Positions 34,145-43,037 of a stretch of DNA of 64,000 nt are shown here, piece by piece. Source of the stretch: Mesorhizobium sp. (GTDB lineage: Bacteria; Pseudomonadota; Alphaproteobacteria; Rhizobiales; Rhizobiaceae). The notes below the pieces were generated by a model. It worked only from the letters and a program-made list of their open reading frames with translations. It was not told the DNA's origin and did not search any database. The stretch is taken from positions 36,754 to 100,753 of the forward strand of contig NZ_SUHQ01000029.1 in the NCBI RefSeq assembly GCF_004962245.1, given 5' to 3'. A program made the translations under genes and the position numbers. The first letter of the stretch is position 1; each line of letters starts with the position of its first letter.

Positions 34145-35685
34145 CCCTTGGCTGCTCCCGTTGCAAGTTCCATGATTGCTTCCTGACTGAGCGGCTGGCC
34201 TTCGGATGCCGTCACTTCGCCTGATATTGTGCCGTCGCGCATCACCAGCACGCGGTCGGCGACGCCGATCACCTCCGGCAGTTCGCTGGAGATCATCAGG
34301 ATGGCGATGCCCTTCTTGGCGAGATCGTCGATCAGCCGGTAGATTTCCGACTTTGCCCCGACATCGACGCCACGGGTCGGCTCATCGAGGATGAGAACCT
34401 GCGGCTCGGTTTCGAGCAGACGGGCGAGCAGCACCTTCTGCTGGTTGCCGCCCGACAGCGAGCCGGCATTGGCCTGCACCGACCTAGTGCGGATGGAGAG
34501 GTCGGAAACGGACTTGGCGGCACGCTTTTCGGCCGCCGCGAAGTCGCGGAAACCGCCGCCCCGCGCATCCTTTGCGAGCACACCCATGCTGATATTGTCG
34601 GAAATCGACATGTCGAGGAACAGGCCGAGTTCCTTGCGGTCCTCGGTGAGGTAGGCGATGCCGGCATCAAGCGCCTCGCGCGGCGAGCCGATGGATACAG
34701 ACTTGCCGTTGAGCTCCAGCGTGCCTGATGTGTGCCTGTCGGCGCCGAAGATCAGCCGCGCGAGCTCGGTGCGGCCCGAGCCGACCAGGCCCGCCAGTGC
34801 CAGCACTTCGCCCTTGTGCAGGTCGAAGGAGCAGTCCTTCAACAGATTGCCGTCCGACATGCTGCGCACCGATAGCGCGATTGCGCGCTTTTCGTCCGGT
34901 GGGCGGTGATCCTTCTTGTAGAAGGCGGACAGGTCACGGCCGACCATCATCGAGACGAGGCGTGAGGCATTCAGGTCGGCGCGGTCGAGCGTGCCGACAT
35001 AGCCGCTGTCGCGCAGCACGCTGACGCGATCGGCAAGCTGATAGACCTCTTCCATGCGGTGGCTGATGTAGATGATGGCGATGCCTTGCGACTTCAGCGT
35101 CGCAATGACCTCGAACAGCCGGTCGGTCTCGCGCGAGGTCAGCGAGGTGGTCGGCTCGTCCATGACGATGATGCGCGCGCTGGTCGACAGCGCGCGAGCG
35201 ATCTCGACCAGCTGGCGTTCGCCGAGCGAGAGGCTGGAGACGGAGGCACGCGCCGAGAAGGAGACGCCGAGCCGCGCGATGATTTCCTTGGCGCGCCGGT
35301 TGCACTGGTCACGGTCGACGATGCCGAACCGTCTCGGCTCGTTGCCGAGGAAGATGTTCTGCGCAACCGTCAGGTTGGGCGCCAGCGACAACTCCTGATA
35401 AATGACGGCAATGCCGTTGGCGCGTGCCTTGATCGGGTCGCCGGTGGCGGCCGGTATGCCGTCGATCAGGATCTCGCCGCCGGTATCGGGCCGATAGGCG
35501 CCGGACAGCACCTTCATCAGTGTCGACTTGCCGGCGCCGTTTTCGCCCATCAGCGCGTGCAGTTCGCCGGCGTGGACGGTCAGCGACACATCCTGCAAGG
35601 CGCGGATCGGGCCGAATGTCTTGGAGATGTGCCGCATTTCCAGCACCGGCTGGCGCGCCGTCTCGATTCGGGCAGCGGCGGTCAT
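34141..35685 (-). CDS. Ribose-type ABC transporter ATPase (two nucleotide-binding domains)
   Basis: The 514-residue RbsA-type ATPase has domain 1 with Walker A GENGAGKST and Walker B IIVMDEPTTSLTSRE, and domain 2 with the degenerate GLVGSGRTELA loop, signature LSGGNQQKVLLARLL and LILDEPTRGVDVG. A long upstream open frame exists, but ATG 35685 overlaps the kinase stop by four bases and gives the expected N-terminus (MTAAARIETARQPVLEM). It powers the single permease encoded next. Confidence 0.93.
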   Translation of the reverse strand: MTAAARIETARQPVLEMRHISKTFGPIRALQDVSLTVHAGELHALMGENGAGKSTLMKVLSGAYRPDTGGEILIDGIPAATGDPIKARANGIAVIYQELSLAPNLTVAQNIFLGNEPRRFGIVDRDQCNRRAKEIIARLGVSFSARASVSSLSLGERQLVEIARALSTSARIIVMDEPTTSLTSRETDRLFEVIATLKSQGIAIIYISHRMEEVYQLADRVSVLRDSGYVGTLDRADLNASRLVSMMVGRDLSAFYKKDHRPPDEKRAIALSVRSMSDGNLLKDCSFDLHKGEVLALAGLVGSGRTELARLIFGADRHTSGTLELNGKSVSIGSPREALDAGIAYLTEDRKELGLFLDMSISDNISMGVLAKDARGGGFRDFAAAEKRAAKSVSDLSIRTRSVQANAGSLSGGNQQKVLLARLLETEPQVLILDEPTRGVDVGAKSEIYRLIDDLAKKGIAILMISSELPEVIGVADRVLVMRDGTISGEVTASEGQPLSQEAIMELATGAAKG

Positions 35686-37061
35686 TGCACGCCTCCGGCT
35701 GCTGCGCCGGCGACGCCCCGGTCGGCGGCGAGGCCGCGCCAGCTGTCGCGGTAGCCGGCAAGCCCGGTGAAGCTCGAAGCATGAACAGGCTCCGGCGCCT
35801 CCGCGGCAAATTCGCGTCCGACGTTCTCGAAGGCCAGAGCCGCTGCTCCGGTGGCGCTGCCCTCCAGCGTGGCGCCCTGCATGAAGGCCTGGCCGGGACG
35901 CAGCTGCGCCAGCAGGCTGGCGAGCAGGCCGCCACTGTTCAGCCCGCCATCGACGATCACGGTGTTGTTCGAATGGATCAGGTCGAGACACAGATCGACC
36001 ATCAGCGCGACATAGAGCAGCGCCACGGCCGCGCGTTCCTCCGCGTTGGGCGTGCGCCCGATCAATTCGCCGGGATGGCCAGGCATTGGCCCGCCCGGCG
36101 CGAAGCTGGGCAGCGCCATGATGCCGGCGCCGATCACCTGCTGTGCCGTGGAGCGGGCGATCGCGCCCTGCCAGCCGGAGCTGATCGTCGCGAATTCGCG
36201 CCCGCCCATGAAGCGGATGGTCGGCACCGGGCCACCATCGATATCGACGTTGACCAGCATGTCGCGGTCGCGATCGAGGGCATCGAGCGGACAGTCCGGA
36301 TTGAGCACGACCACCCAGGTGCCGGTCGAGACGACGGTTACCGGCCCAAGCTCCTGCCTGCGATAGGCATGGAGCGCCGCATTGCTGTCATGGACGCCGT
36401 TGTGGATGGCGATCGGCTGCACCCCGTCGCCAAAACGCTGCTCACCGATGACGGCGCCGGCACGCTCGAAGGAAGGCATCTGGCCGCGCCAGCCCTCCGC
36501 GTCGACCAATGAGCTGAAATCACGCCTGCGCGGCGCCCACAGATGCGAGTGGCAGCCGAGATAGGACACTTCCGATACCGCCCGGCCGCCAAAGCGCCAG
36601 CTCCAATATTGCGGATAGCCGAGGATCGATTTCGCGGCAGCGAAAGCGCTGGGGTGCACCGCCTTCAGCCACAGCATGTGGCGACCATAGTTGAAGCCGA
36701 GCGGCAGACGCGGCGAGAAGGTCTCGGCAAAATCCGGAACGCGGCGATCAATCTGCGCGGCAATCTCAGCCGGCGGTTCCTGCTCGTAGTCGAGGATTGG
36801 ATGCGTCAGCGCCGCATCGTCGACCAAGGCGAAGGTGCAGCCATGGCCCGAGACCATCAGCCCCGCTATGCCATGGATGTCGACCGCTTCGCCGACGGCG
36901 CGAGCCGCCCAGTCGTGAAGCGCTGTCTCGTCAAGCACGCTGAAGCCGCCTTTGCGCGTCCAGTTCGGGCGGGTCCGGCGCTCGTCGAGAATCTGCCCGC
37001 CCTGACCGAAGACGAACAGCTTCGAGTTGGTCTTGCCGAAGTCGAGGACGGCCACCTTCAC
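35682..37061 (-). CDS. FGGY-family carbohydrate kinase (first)
   Basis: A 459-residue sugar kinase of the hexokinase/actin fold. The N-terminal phosphate-1 motif reads VAVLDFGKTNSKLFVF and the C-terminal FGGY region reads DGGLNSGGLLASLLAQL with GATLEGSATGAAALA. It would phosphorylate the imported ketose or polyol. The start is GTG at 37061 overlapping the DeoR stop (GTGA); an open frame continues upstream but out of the coupled context. The DFGKTNSK variant is closest to the rhamnulokinase/fuculokinase side of the family, without proof of substrate. Confidence 0.88.
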   Translation of the reverse strand: MKVAVLDFGKTNSKLFVFGQGGQILDERRTRPNWTRKGGFSVLDETALHDWAARAVGEAVDIHGIAGLMVSGHGCTFALVDDAALTHPILDYEQEPPAEIAAQIDRRVPDFAETFSPRLPLGFNYGRHMLWLKAVHPSAFAAAKSILGYPQYWSWRFGGRAVSEVSYLGCHSHLWAPRRRDFSSLVDAEGWRGQMPSFERAGAVIGEQRFGDGVQPIAIHNGVHDSNAALHAYRRQELGPVTVVSTGTWVVVLNPDCPLDALDRDRDMLVNVDIDGGPVPTIRFMGGREFATISSGWQGAIARSTAQQVIGAGIMALPSFAPGGPMPGHPGELIGRTPNAEERAAVALLYVALMVDLCLDLIHSNNTVIVDGGLNSGGLLASLLAQLRPGQAFMQGATLEGSATGAAALAFENVGREFAAEAPEPVHASSFTGLAGYRDSWRGLAADRGVAGAAAGGVQ

Positions 37062-37840
37062 GGGATGCCTCCCGAGGAAGAGGCGATCCGCACCACGACG
37101 CCGGCGTCTTCCAGCATGCGTGCGTCGGCATCGGAGAGGCCGTCGTCGGTCACCAGCGTGCCGATGCGGGACAGCGGCAGCGCGACGTTGCGCGCGTGTA
37201 TCGACAGTTTGCGGCTGTCGGCCAGCACCACGATCTGGTCGGCGCATAGGCTAAGTTCGACGATGGAGCGGACCAGCAGCGGATGCGATTCCAGCACGCC
37301 TTCCTGGCCGATGCCTTGCGCGCCAAGAAAGAACTTCGACGCGTAGAAGGGCACGGCCTGGGTGAGCGAATGGATGATGCCAGGCTCACGGTGCAGTTCG
37401 CCGCCGGCAACGGTCAGGCTGCAATGGCCGTGGTCGTTAAGGTAGGCCGCGAGCGGCATCGAGTTGGTGTAGAGCCGGATGTTGCGGTCGGCGAGCTTGA
37501 CGCCGAGATGGAAGCAGGTTGAACCGCCATGCACGATGACCGCGTCGCCGTCGCGCACCATGGTCGCCGCAAGAGCGGCGATCTGCCGCTTGGCCTCGAC
37601 CGCGAGATCGCGGTTCTCGTCGTAGGGCCTGGCATAGGCGATACCGGCCTGTGAAGCGCCATCCAGCGCCGAGATGCCGCCATAGACTTTCCGTGCTTCG
37701 CCGGCCTCGTCGATCTTGTCGATGTCGCGCCGCACCGTCGCAGCCGATACGCCGAGCCGCTCCTGCAGCTCGCGCACCGAGGCGAAGGGGCGATCCCGCA
37801 ACAACTCGACGATCTGGCGCTGGCGGCCGGAGTCGCTCAA
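37058..37840 (-). CDS. DeoR/GlpR-family transcriptional regulator
   Basis: The 260-residue regulator has the DeoR helix-turn-helix (RQIVELLRDRPFASVRELQE, LGVSAATVRRDIDKI) and a C-terminal sugar-phosphate sensor domain (VIVHGGSTCFHLGVKLADRN, FFLGAQGIGQEGVLES, VLADSRKL). The start is TTG at 37840, chosen because GGGAGGG lies seven bases before it. Members of this family are usually repressors released by phosphorylated sugars. It heads the minus-strand import operon and is divergent from the aldolase operon, with a direct repeat in the shared control region. Confidence 0.9.
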   Translation of the reverse strand: MSDSGRQRQIVELLRDRPFASVRELQERLGVSAATVRRDIDKIDEAGEARKVYGGISALDGASQAGIAYARPYDENRDLAVEAKRQIAALAATMVRDGDAVIVHGGSTCFHLGVKLADRNIRLYTNSMPLAAYLNDHGHCSLTVAGGELHREPGIIHSLTQAVPFYASKFFLGAQGIGQEGVLESHPLLVRSIVELSLCADQIVVLADSRKLSIHARNVALPLSRIGTLVTDDGLSDADARMLEDAGVVVRIASSSGGIP

Positions 37841-37883
37841 CGGATACCCTCCCGAAATGCCATTTTGTCACGGCAATTGGTGC

Positions 37884-37954
37884 AACTTACTCAACGCGCA
37901 TCGGATTGCAAGCTCGATTTGACGGGATAAGATCACTATTGACGTAACTTACTC
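37884..37954. promoter_or_regulatory. Direct repeat of AACTTACTC, candidate DeoR operators
   Basis: AACTTACTC occurs at 37884-37892 and again at 37946-37954, 62 bases apart or about six helical turns. Flanking bases also agree partly (GCAACTTACTCAACGC and GTAACTTACTCGCATC). The repeats lie in the 200-base gap between the divergent DeoR and aldolase genes, which suits looping repression of both. Confidence 0.5.
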
Positions 37955-38040
37955 GCATCTGCGATACCAGCGTCACTCGTTATCCCGGCACCGGGACATC
38001 CAAAGCCGTGGCCACGCGGCCGGTTTGTGGAGGAATTTCG

Positions 38041-39084
38041 ATGGCAACCTATGCGGATGCGCAGGATTTGGCTGCTTTGCGGTCGCTTTCGGCCAGCATC
38101 GGGCGCGACCCGCATTTGACCCAGGCCGCGGGCGGCAACACATCGCTGAAAGCCGGCGACACGCTCTGGATCAAGGCTTCCGGTACCTGGTTGAAGGATG
38201 CGCTTGCGCAAGACATCATGGTTCCCGTGGCGATCCCTCCGCTGCTCAGGGCTGTCGAACAGCGCGACCCGGCCGCCGACCAGCCACAGGGCTTCGCCAT
38301 CGAGGCGCTTAACACAAGCAGGTTGCGGCCCTCGATCGAGACCACGGTTCACGCCCTGATGCCGCAGCGCGTCGTTCTGCATGTCCATTGCGTCGACACC
38401 ATTTCGCTCGCGGTACAGGCCGACTGCGAGGCTCAGGTCGCCAAGCGCCTGGATGGCCTCGAATGGGCGTATGTTCCTTATCGCCGACCGGGCCTGCCGC
38501 TTGCCCAGGGCATTGCCGAGCGTCTGCGACCCGGGGTCGATGTCCTGATCCTCGCCAATCACGGCCTGGTCGTCGCAGCCGAAACCGTCGCCGGAGCCGA
38601 GGCGCTGCTGCGTCGCGTCACACGACTTCTGGCGCGGCCGCCGCGCAAGGTTTCGGCGGCCGACGTTGGTGCATTGACGGCGCTCATCGGACGCACCGGT
38701 TACAGGTTGCCGGCGGATGTCGAGGCGCATGCAGCCGCGATCGATCCCGAAAGCTGCCGAATGGCATCGGGTGGCAGCCTCTATCCGGATCACGTCATCT
38801 TTCTCGGCCAGGGTTCGGTCGTGGCGAGACCCGATGAGGACGTGCAGCATGTCACCGAACGATGCGGCACGGCACCTGCGGCAATCCTGTTTCCCGGGCT
38901 TGGCGTGCTGATGCGCGGCGACGCCAGTGTCGGCGCCGACGCTCTGCAACGCTGCCTTGCCGACGTGACGGCGCGGGTCGACGTCGCGGCCAAGCTGAAC
39001 TATCTCACCGCCGCCGAGAACGACGAACTGATCAACTGGGACGCCGAGCAGTATCGCCAGAAACTCAATGCAGCTGGCAGCTGA
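38041..39084 (+). CDS. Class II aldolase/adducin family protein
   Basis: The 347-residue protein has the class II aldolase fold: SASIGRDPHLTQAAGGNTSL at the N-terminus, LHVHCVDTISLAV with paired metal-binding His residues, and LILANHGLVVAAETV with the third His. It should cleave or form a C-C bond in a sugar phosphate using zinc, like FucA or RhaD, though some members are decarboxylases or epimerases. GGAGGAA precedes ATG 38041. It is about 120 residues longer than FucA, with an extra C-terminal domain after about residue 215 whose role I cannot assign. Confidence 0.82.
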   Translation: MATYADAQDLAALRSLSASIGRDPHLTQAAGGNTSLKAGDTLWIKASGTWLKDALAQDIMVPVAIPPLLRAVEQRDPAADQPQGFAIEALNTSRLRPSIETTVHALMPQRVVLHVHCVDTISLAVQADCEAQVAKRLDGLEWAYVPYRRPGLPLAQGIAERLRPGVDVLILANHGLVVAAETVAGAEALLRRVTRLLARPPRKVSAADVGALTALIGRTGYRLPADVEAHAAAIDPESCRMASGGSLYPDHVIFLGQGSVVARPDEDVQHVTERCGTAPAAILFPGLGVLMRGDASVGADALQRCLADVTARVDVAAKLNYLTAAENDELINWDAEQYRQKLNAAGS

Positions 39085-40387
39085 CATGGCGCTTCCAACC
39101 GACCCGCTTTCGATCGGCCCGCTTTCGATCGGCATCGACATCGGCACATCAGGTGCGCGCGCCGTCGCCATGCGTCCGAACTTTTCGATTGCCGCGCGTT
39201 CCGCCGTTCCACTCGACAGATTTGGCCAGAACGCCCGCGACCCCTCAGTCTGGTGGTCGGCGGTCGGCGCGGCGCTGACGGAACTGCTTTCAGGCATCGA
39301 TCGCGCGGCGGTCCGGTCGATCGCCGTCGACGGCACTTCCGGCACGCTGCTGCCGGTCGACGGCGCCGGGCGGCCGCTGGCCGAGCCGCTGATGTACAAC
39401 GACAAGGTCGACGACGACGCCGTTCTGGCCGTGATCGCGCGCGAGGCGCCGGCAGCGAGCGCAGCGCTTGGGGCGACGTCCGGTCTGGCCAAGGCACTGT
39501 TGTTCCAACGCTTGCCCGGCGTCGCCGCGGTGCTGCACCAGGCCGACTGGATATCGGGACAGTTCTCTGGCCGCTTCGACATCAGCGACGAGAACAATGC
39601 CTTGAAAACCGGCTACGACGTCGAGGCCCGCCGCTGGCCGGACTGGATCGCAGCGACCGGCATGCGCATGGAATTGCTGCCGGGTGTCGTCAGGCCGGGC
39701 GATGTCTCCGGCACGCTCACCGCGAGCGCCGCCCACCTGTTCGGCCTGGCGCGCGACGTGGCCGTGGTCGCCGGCACGACGGATGGTTGCGCGTCGTTCC
39801 TGGCAACGGGTGCTTCGGCAGTTGGCGACGGCGTGACCGCGCTGGGGTCGTCGCTGACCATCAAGATCCTGTCCGACCGGCCGATCTCGGCACCGCAGTT
39901 CGGCATCTACAGTCACCGGTTGGGAGATGCCTATCTAGCGGGCGGTGCGTCAAACTCCGGGGGCAAGGTGCTGGCGCAGCATTTCCCTCTCGCGCGCATC
40001 ATCGAGCTCAGTGCGGCGATCGACCCCATGACAGAGACGGGCCTCGACTATTATCCGCTTCCCGCGGTCGGCGAACGCTTCCCCGTAGCCGATCCTGCTC
40101 TGCCGCCACGCCTGACGCCGCGGCCGGCGGACGACGCCGACTATCTGAAAGCGATGCTGGAGGGCATTGCCGGGATCGAGGCGCTCGGCTATCGCCGGCT
40201 TGCCGAGCTCGGCGCGCCTCGGCTGATCTCGGTCAGAAGTGTCGGCGGCGGTGCGGCAAATCCCGCCTGGACGGCGATCCGGCAGCGCAAGCTGGGCGTC
40301 AGCTTTCTGCCTGCGCTTTCGGATGAGGCGGCCGCCGGCACGGCTCGGCTGGCGCTGATGGGCGCAATCGAAGCGGGGCTTTCGTGA
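39068..40387 (+). CDS. FGGY-family carbohydrate kinase (second)
   Basis: A 439-residue sugar kinase with phosphate-1 motif IGIDIGTSGARAVAM, the TSGTLLPVDGAG and TDGCASFLATGA segments, and the C-terminal SVGGGAANPAWTAIRQRKLG. It overlaps the aldolase gene by 17 bases; ATG 39086 is an alternative start, and neither has a clear ribosome-binding site. Near the N-terminus the sequence LSIGPLSIG comes from an exact 15-base tandem duplication. Two FGGY kinases in one locus suggest two phosphorylation steps or two substrates. Confidence 0.87.
   Translation: MQLAADMALPTDPLSIGPLSIGIDIGTSGARAVAMRPNFSIAARSAVPLDRFGQNARDPSVWWSAVGAALTELLSGIDRAAVRSIAVDGTSGTLLPVDGAGRPLAEPLMYNDKVDDDAVLAVIAREAPAASAALGATSGLAKALLFQRLPGVAAVLHQADWISGQFSGRFDISDENNALKTGYDVEARRWPDWIAATGMRMELLPGVVRPGDVSGTLTASAAHLFGLARDVAVVAGTTDGCASFLATGASAVGDGVTALGSSLTIKILSDRPISAPQFGIYSHRLGDAYLAGGASNSGGKVLAQHFPLARIIELSAAIDPMTETGLDYYPLPAVGERFPVADPALPPRLTPRPADDADYLKAMLEGIAGIEALGYRRLAELGAPRLISVRSVGGGAANPAWTAIRQRKLGVSFLPALSDEAAAGTARLALMGAIEAGLS
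39103..39132 (+). repeat. In-frame 15-base tandem duplication in the second kinase
   Basis: CCCGCTTTCGATCGG occurs twice in direct contact (39103-39117 and 39118-39132), adding five residues just before the first strand of the kinase fold. It leaves the frame open. Confidence 0.8.
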
Positions 40388-41238
40388 GCACGAAAACAAT
40401 TGAACATCTCGACGGCATCGGAGCGCTGGTTCAGCGCTATCAGGTGTTCCTGCTCGATCAGTTCGGCGTGTTGCACGACGGCACAAACCCTTATCCGGGT
40501 GCTGTGGAGGCGTTGTCGGCGCTGAAGCGCGCAGGCAAGACGATCGTGCTGGTCTCGAACTCCGGCAGGAGGGCGCGGCCCAACGAGATCCGCTTGCTGA
40601 AGCTCGGCTTCGAACAGGGAAGCTGGGATCAATTCGTCTCTTCCGGCGAGATCGCGTGGCGGTCCTTTCACGAAATGGCGACATCCGGAAAGCTGCGCCC
40701 AAACACAAAGTGCCTGCTGATCAGCCGTGAAGGCGACCGCTCGGCGATTGAAGGCCTGCCTTTCGCATTGACCGGCGACGGCGGCGACGCCGAGTTGGTG
40801 CTGATCGCCGCCAGTGAGGGCGATCGCTATGACATAGACCACTATCGCAGACTTTTTGCACCGGCAGCGATGCGGCAGGTGCCGTGCTTCTGCACCAACC
40901 CGGACAAGATCATGCTGACGGCAGTGGGGCCTCGCTTTGGCGCTGGCCAGCTTGCGGATCTGTACGAGAGCCTCGGTGGCAGCGTCACCCGCATCGGCAA
41001 GCCCTACGCGCCGATCTTCGACGCCGCACTGGCGCTGGCGGGCAACCCGGACCGCAGCAGCGTGGTCTGTGTCGGCGACAGCGTCGAACACGATATCGTC
41101 GGTGGAACTGGTGCCGGCGTGGCGACTGCGCTGGTCTTGTCCGGAATATTGGCGGACACCCCTGACCTGGGCGGCCTTTTCGACAGTCTGGACGCCTACC
41201 CCGACTACACCACGGATCGTTTCAAATTCGCTGATTGA
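40384..41238 (+). CDS. HAD-superfamily class IIA hydrolase
   Basis: The 284-residue protein has the four HAD motifs: LLDQFGVLHDGTNPYPGAVE (nucleophile Asp), VLVSNSGRRA, the lysine in GKPYAPIFDAAL, and CVGDSVEHDIVGGTGAG. The cap arrangement places it with NagD-like phosphatases. It starts with GTG overlapping the kinase stop. It might remove phosphate from a side product or take part directly in the pathway of the two kinases and aldolase. About 127 bases with no evident gene follow before ggt. Confidence 0.87.
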   Translation: MSTKTIEHLDGIGALVQRYQVFLLDQFGVLHDGTNPYPGAVEALSALKRAGKTIVLVSNSGRRARPNEIRLLKLGFEQGSWDQFVSSGEIAWRSFHEMATSGKLRPNTKCLLISREGDRSAIEGLPFALTGDGGDAELVLIAASEGDRYDIDHYRRLFAPAAMRQVPCFCTNPDKIMLTAVGPRFGAGQLADLYESLGGSVTRIGKPYAPIFDAALALAGNPDRSSVVCVGDSVEHDIVGGTGAGVATALVLSGILADTPDLGGLFDSLDAYPDYTTDRFKFAD

Positions 41239-41365
41239 GGCCGGAAATTTCCAGGGGTTTAGCGCCGCCACGGTGATCGTGCTGTCGGTCATGCTGCTTG
41301 GTGGCACAGCTCTTTGGCCGCCGTCGCCAGTTCACATCTGATCCGTCAGAGGCTATTGATCCTGC

Positions 41366-42952
41366 ATGCGTGATTTTCAATTCCCCGGACGGTCGCCGGT
41401 TCGTGCGACGGAAGCGATGGCCGCGACGTCGCACCCGCTGGCGACGCTGGCGGCGGTCGAGATGCTGCGGTCCGGCGGCAACGCAATGGACGCGGCCGTG
41501 TGCGCGGCTGCGGTGCAGGCGGTCGTCGAACCGCAATCGACCGGTATCGGCGGCGACTGCTTCGTCCTCTACTGTCCCAACGGCCAAGGCGAGGTCATCG
41601 CTTTCAATGGCTCGGGCCGCGCACCCGCCGCGGCGACCCCTGAATGGTATCTGGACAGGGGGCATGACGCGCTGCCCGAATCCGGGCCACACGCGGTCAC
41701 CGTACCGGGTGCCATCGACGCCTGGTGCCGACTGCTCGAGGATCACGGCAGAAAGGGCATCGACGCCGCGCTCGCGCCCGCCATTCGCTACGCCGAGCAG
41801 GGCTATGTCGTCCAGGACCGCGTGGCCTTCGACTGGGCCGAAAGTGTTCCCTTGCTTGCCGCCGACGAGCATGCCGCGCGGATCTTCCTGCCGGATGGAA
41901 GGGCACCGCAGGCCGGCGAGCTGCATCGGCAGCCGCAACTGGCCGACACATTGCGCATCGTCTCGCGCCGCGGTCGCGCCGGCTTCTATGAGGGCGAGGT
42001 CGCCGACGACATCGTATCGCGTCTGCGTGCGCTTGGCGGGCTGCATGCGCTCGAGGATTTCGCGGCCACCAGGGGCGACTATGTCAGGCCCGTCGGTACG
42101 TCCTACCGAGGTTACGACATCCATCAGATGCCGCCGAACAACCAGGGGCTGACGGCACTGATCATGCTGAATGTGCTGTCGGGCTTTGCGCTCGGCTCGC
42201 TGGAACGGAACGGCGCCGAGCGGCTTCACCTCGAAATCGAAGCGGGCCGGCTTGCCTATCAGGATCGCGACAATTTCATCGGCGACCAGGATGTCGTCCA
42301 TGTTCCCGTGGAGCAGTTGCTGTCCAGGTTTCATGCGGACCGGCTTCGCGCCGAGATCGATCCGGCGCGCGCGATGACGCATCTGCCTCGCCTCGAGCTT
42401 CAGCCGAGCGACACTGTCTACATCTCGGTGGTCGACCGCGACCGTAATGCGGTCAGCTTCATCAACTCGACCTTTGGTTCGTTTGGCAGCGGCGTCGTCG
42501 GCCCCGGGACCGGGGTCGTCCTGCAGAACCGCGGCAGCAGCTTCCGCCTGGCGGCGGACCATCCAAACCGCATCGCACCGGGAAAACGCCCGATGCACAC
42601 CATCATGCCGGGCATGATGACTTCCAAAGGCCGGGCAGTCATGCCGTTCGGGGTGATGGGCGGCGGCTACCAGCCCTTCGGCCACGTCCACTTGCTCACC
42701 AACATGATCGATTTCGGCATGGACCCGCAGGAGGCGCTGGATGCGCCGAGGGTGTTTTACAGACAGGACATGGTGGAGGCCGAGCGTGGAATTCCGGCCG
42801 ATGCGATCGCCGGCCTGCGCGAGCGAGGCCACCAGCTGTCCATCGCGACCGAGCCGCATGGCGGCGGCCAACTGGTGCTGATCGACTGGGACAAAGGCAC
42901 GCTTACCGGCGCATCCGATCCGCGCAAGGACGGTTGCGCGCTGGGTTACTGA
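41366..42952 (+). CDS. ggt: Gamma-glutamyltransferase, no signal peptide
   Basis: A 528-residue Ntn-hydrolase of the gamma-glutamyltranspeptidase family. Landmarks are MEMLRSGGNAMDAAVCAAA-like sequence near residue 35, STGIGGDCFVLYC, and the processing site SDTVYISVVDRDRNAVSF where Thr350 aligns with the catalytic N-terminal Thr of the small subunit. The classical TTHxSVVD motif reads TVYISVVD here. No signal peptide is visible, unlike the periplasmic E. coli enzyme, so it should act inside the cell. The neighbouring dipeptide importer suggests use of gamma-glutamyl peptides. Close relatives include cephalosporin acylase-type members, so substrate is open. Confidence 0.87.
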   Translation: MRDFQFPGRSPVRATEAMAATSHPLATLAAVEMLRSGGNAMDAAVCAAAVQAVVEPQSTGIGGDCFVLYCPNGQGEVIAFNGSGRAPAAATPEWYLDRGHDALPESGPHAVTVPGAIDAWCRLLEDHGRKGIDAALAPAIRYAEQGYVVQDRVAFDWAESVPLLAADEHAARIFLPDGRAPQAGELHRQPQLADTLRIVSRRGRAGFYEGEVADDIVSRLRALGGLHALEDFAATRGDYVRPVGTSYRGYDIHQMPPNNQGLTALIMLNVLSGFALGSLERNGAERLHLEIEAGRLAYQDRDNFIGDQDVVHVPVEQLLSRFHADRLRAEIDPARAMTHLPRLELQPSDTVYISVVDRDRNAVSFINSTFGSFGSGVVGPGTGVVLQNRGSSFRLAADHPNRIAPGKRPMHTIMPGMMTSKGRAVMPFGVMGGGYQPFGHVHLLTNMIDFGMDPQEALDAPRVFYRQDMVEAERGIPADAIAGLRERGHQLSIATEPHGGGQLVLIDWDKGTLTGASDPRKDGCALGY

Positions 42953-43037
42953 CGATCGGTCGCGCCTGAGCCAGAAGGCAGGGCGCGGACGGGTTTGCCG
43001 AGCTTGCGCGACGGTTTTCAGCGGGTCTCAGGGTCTG

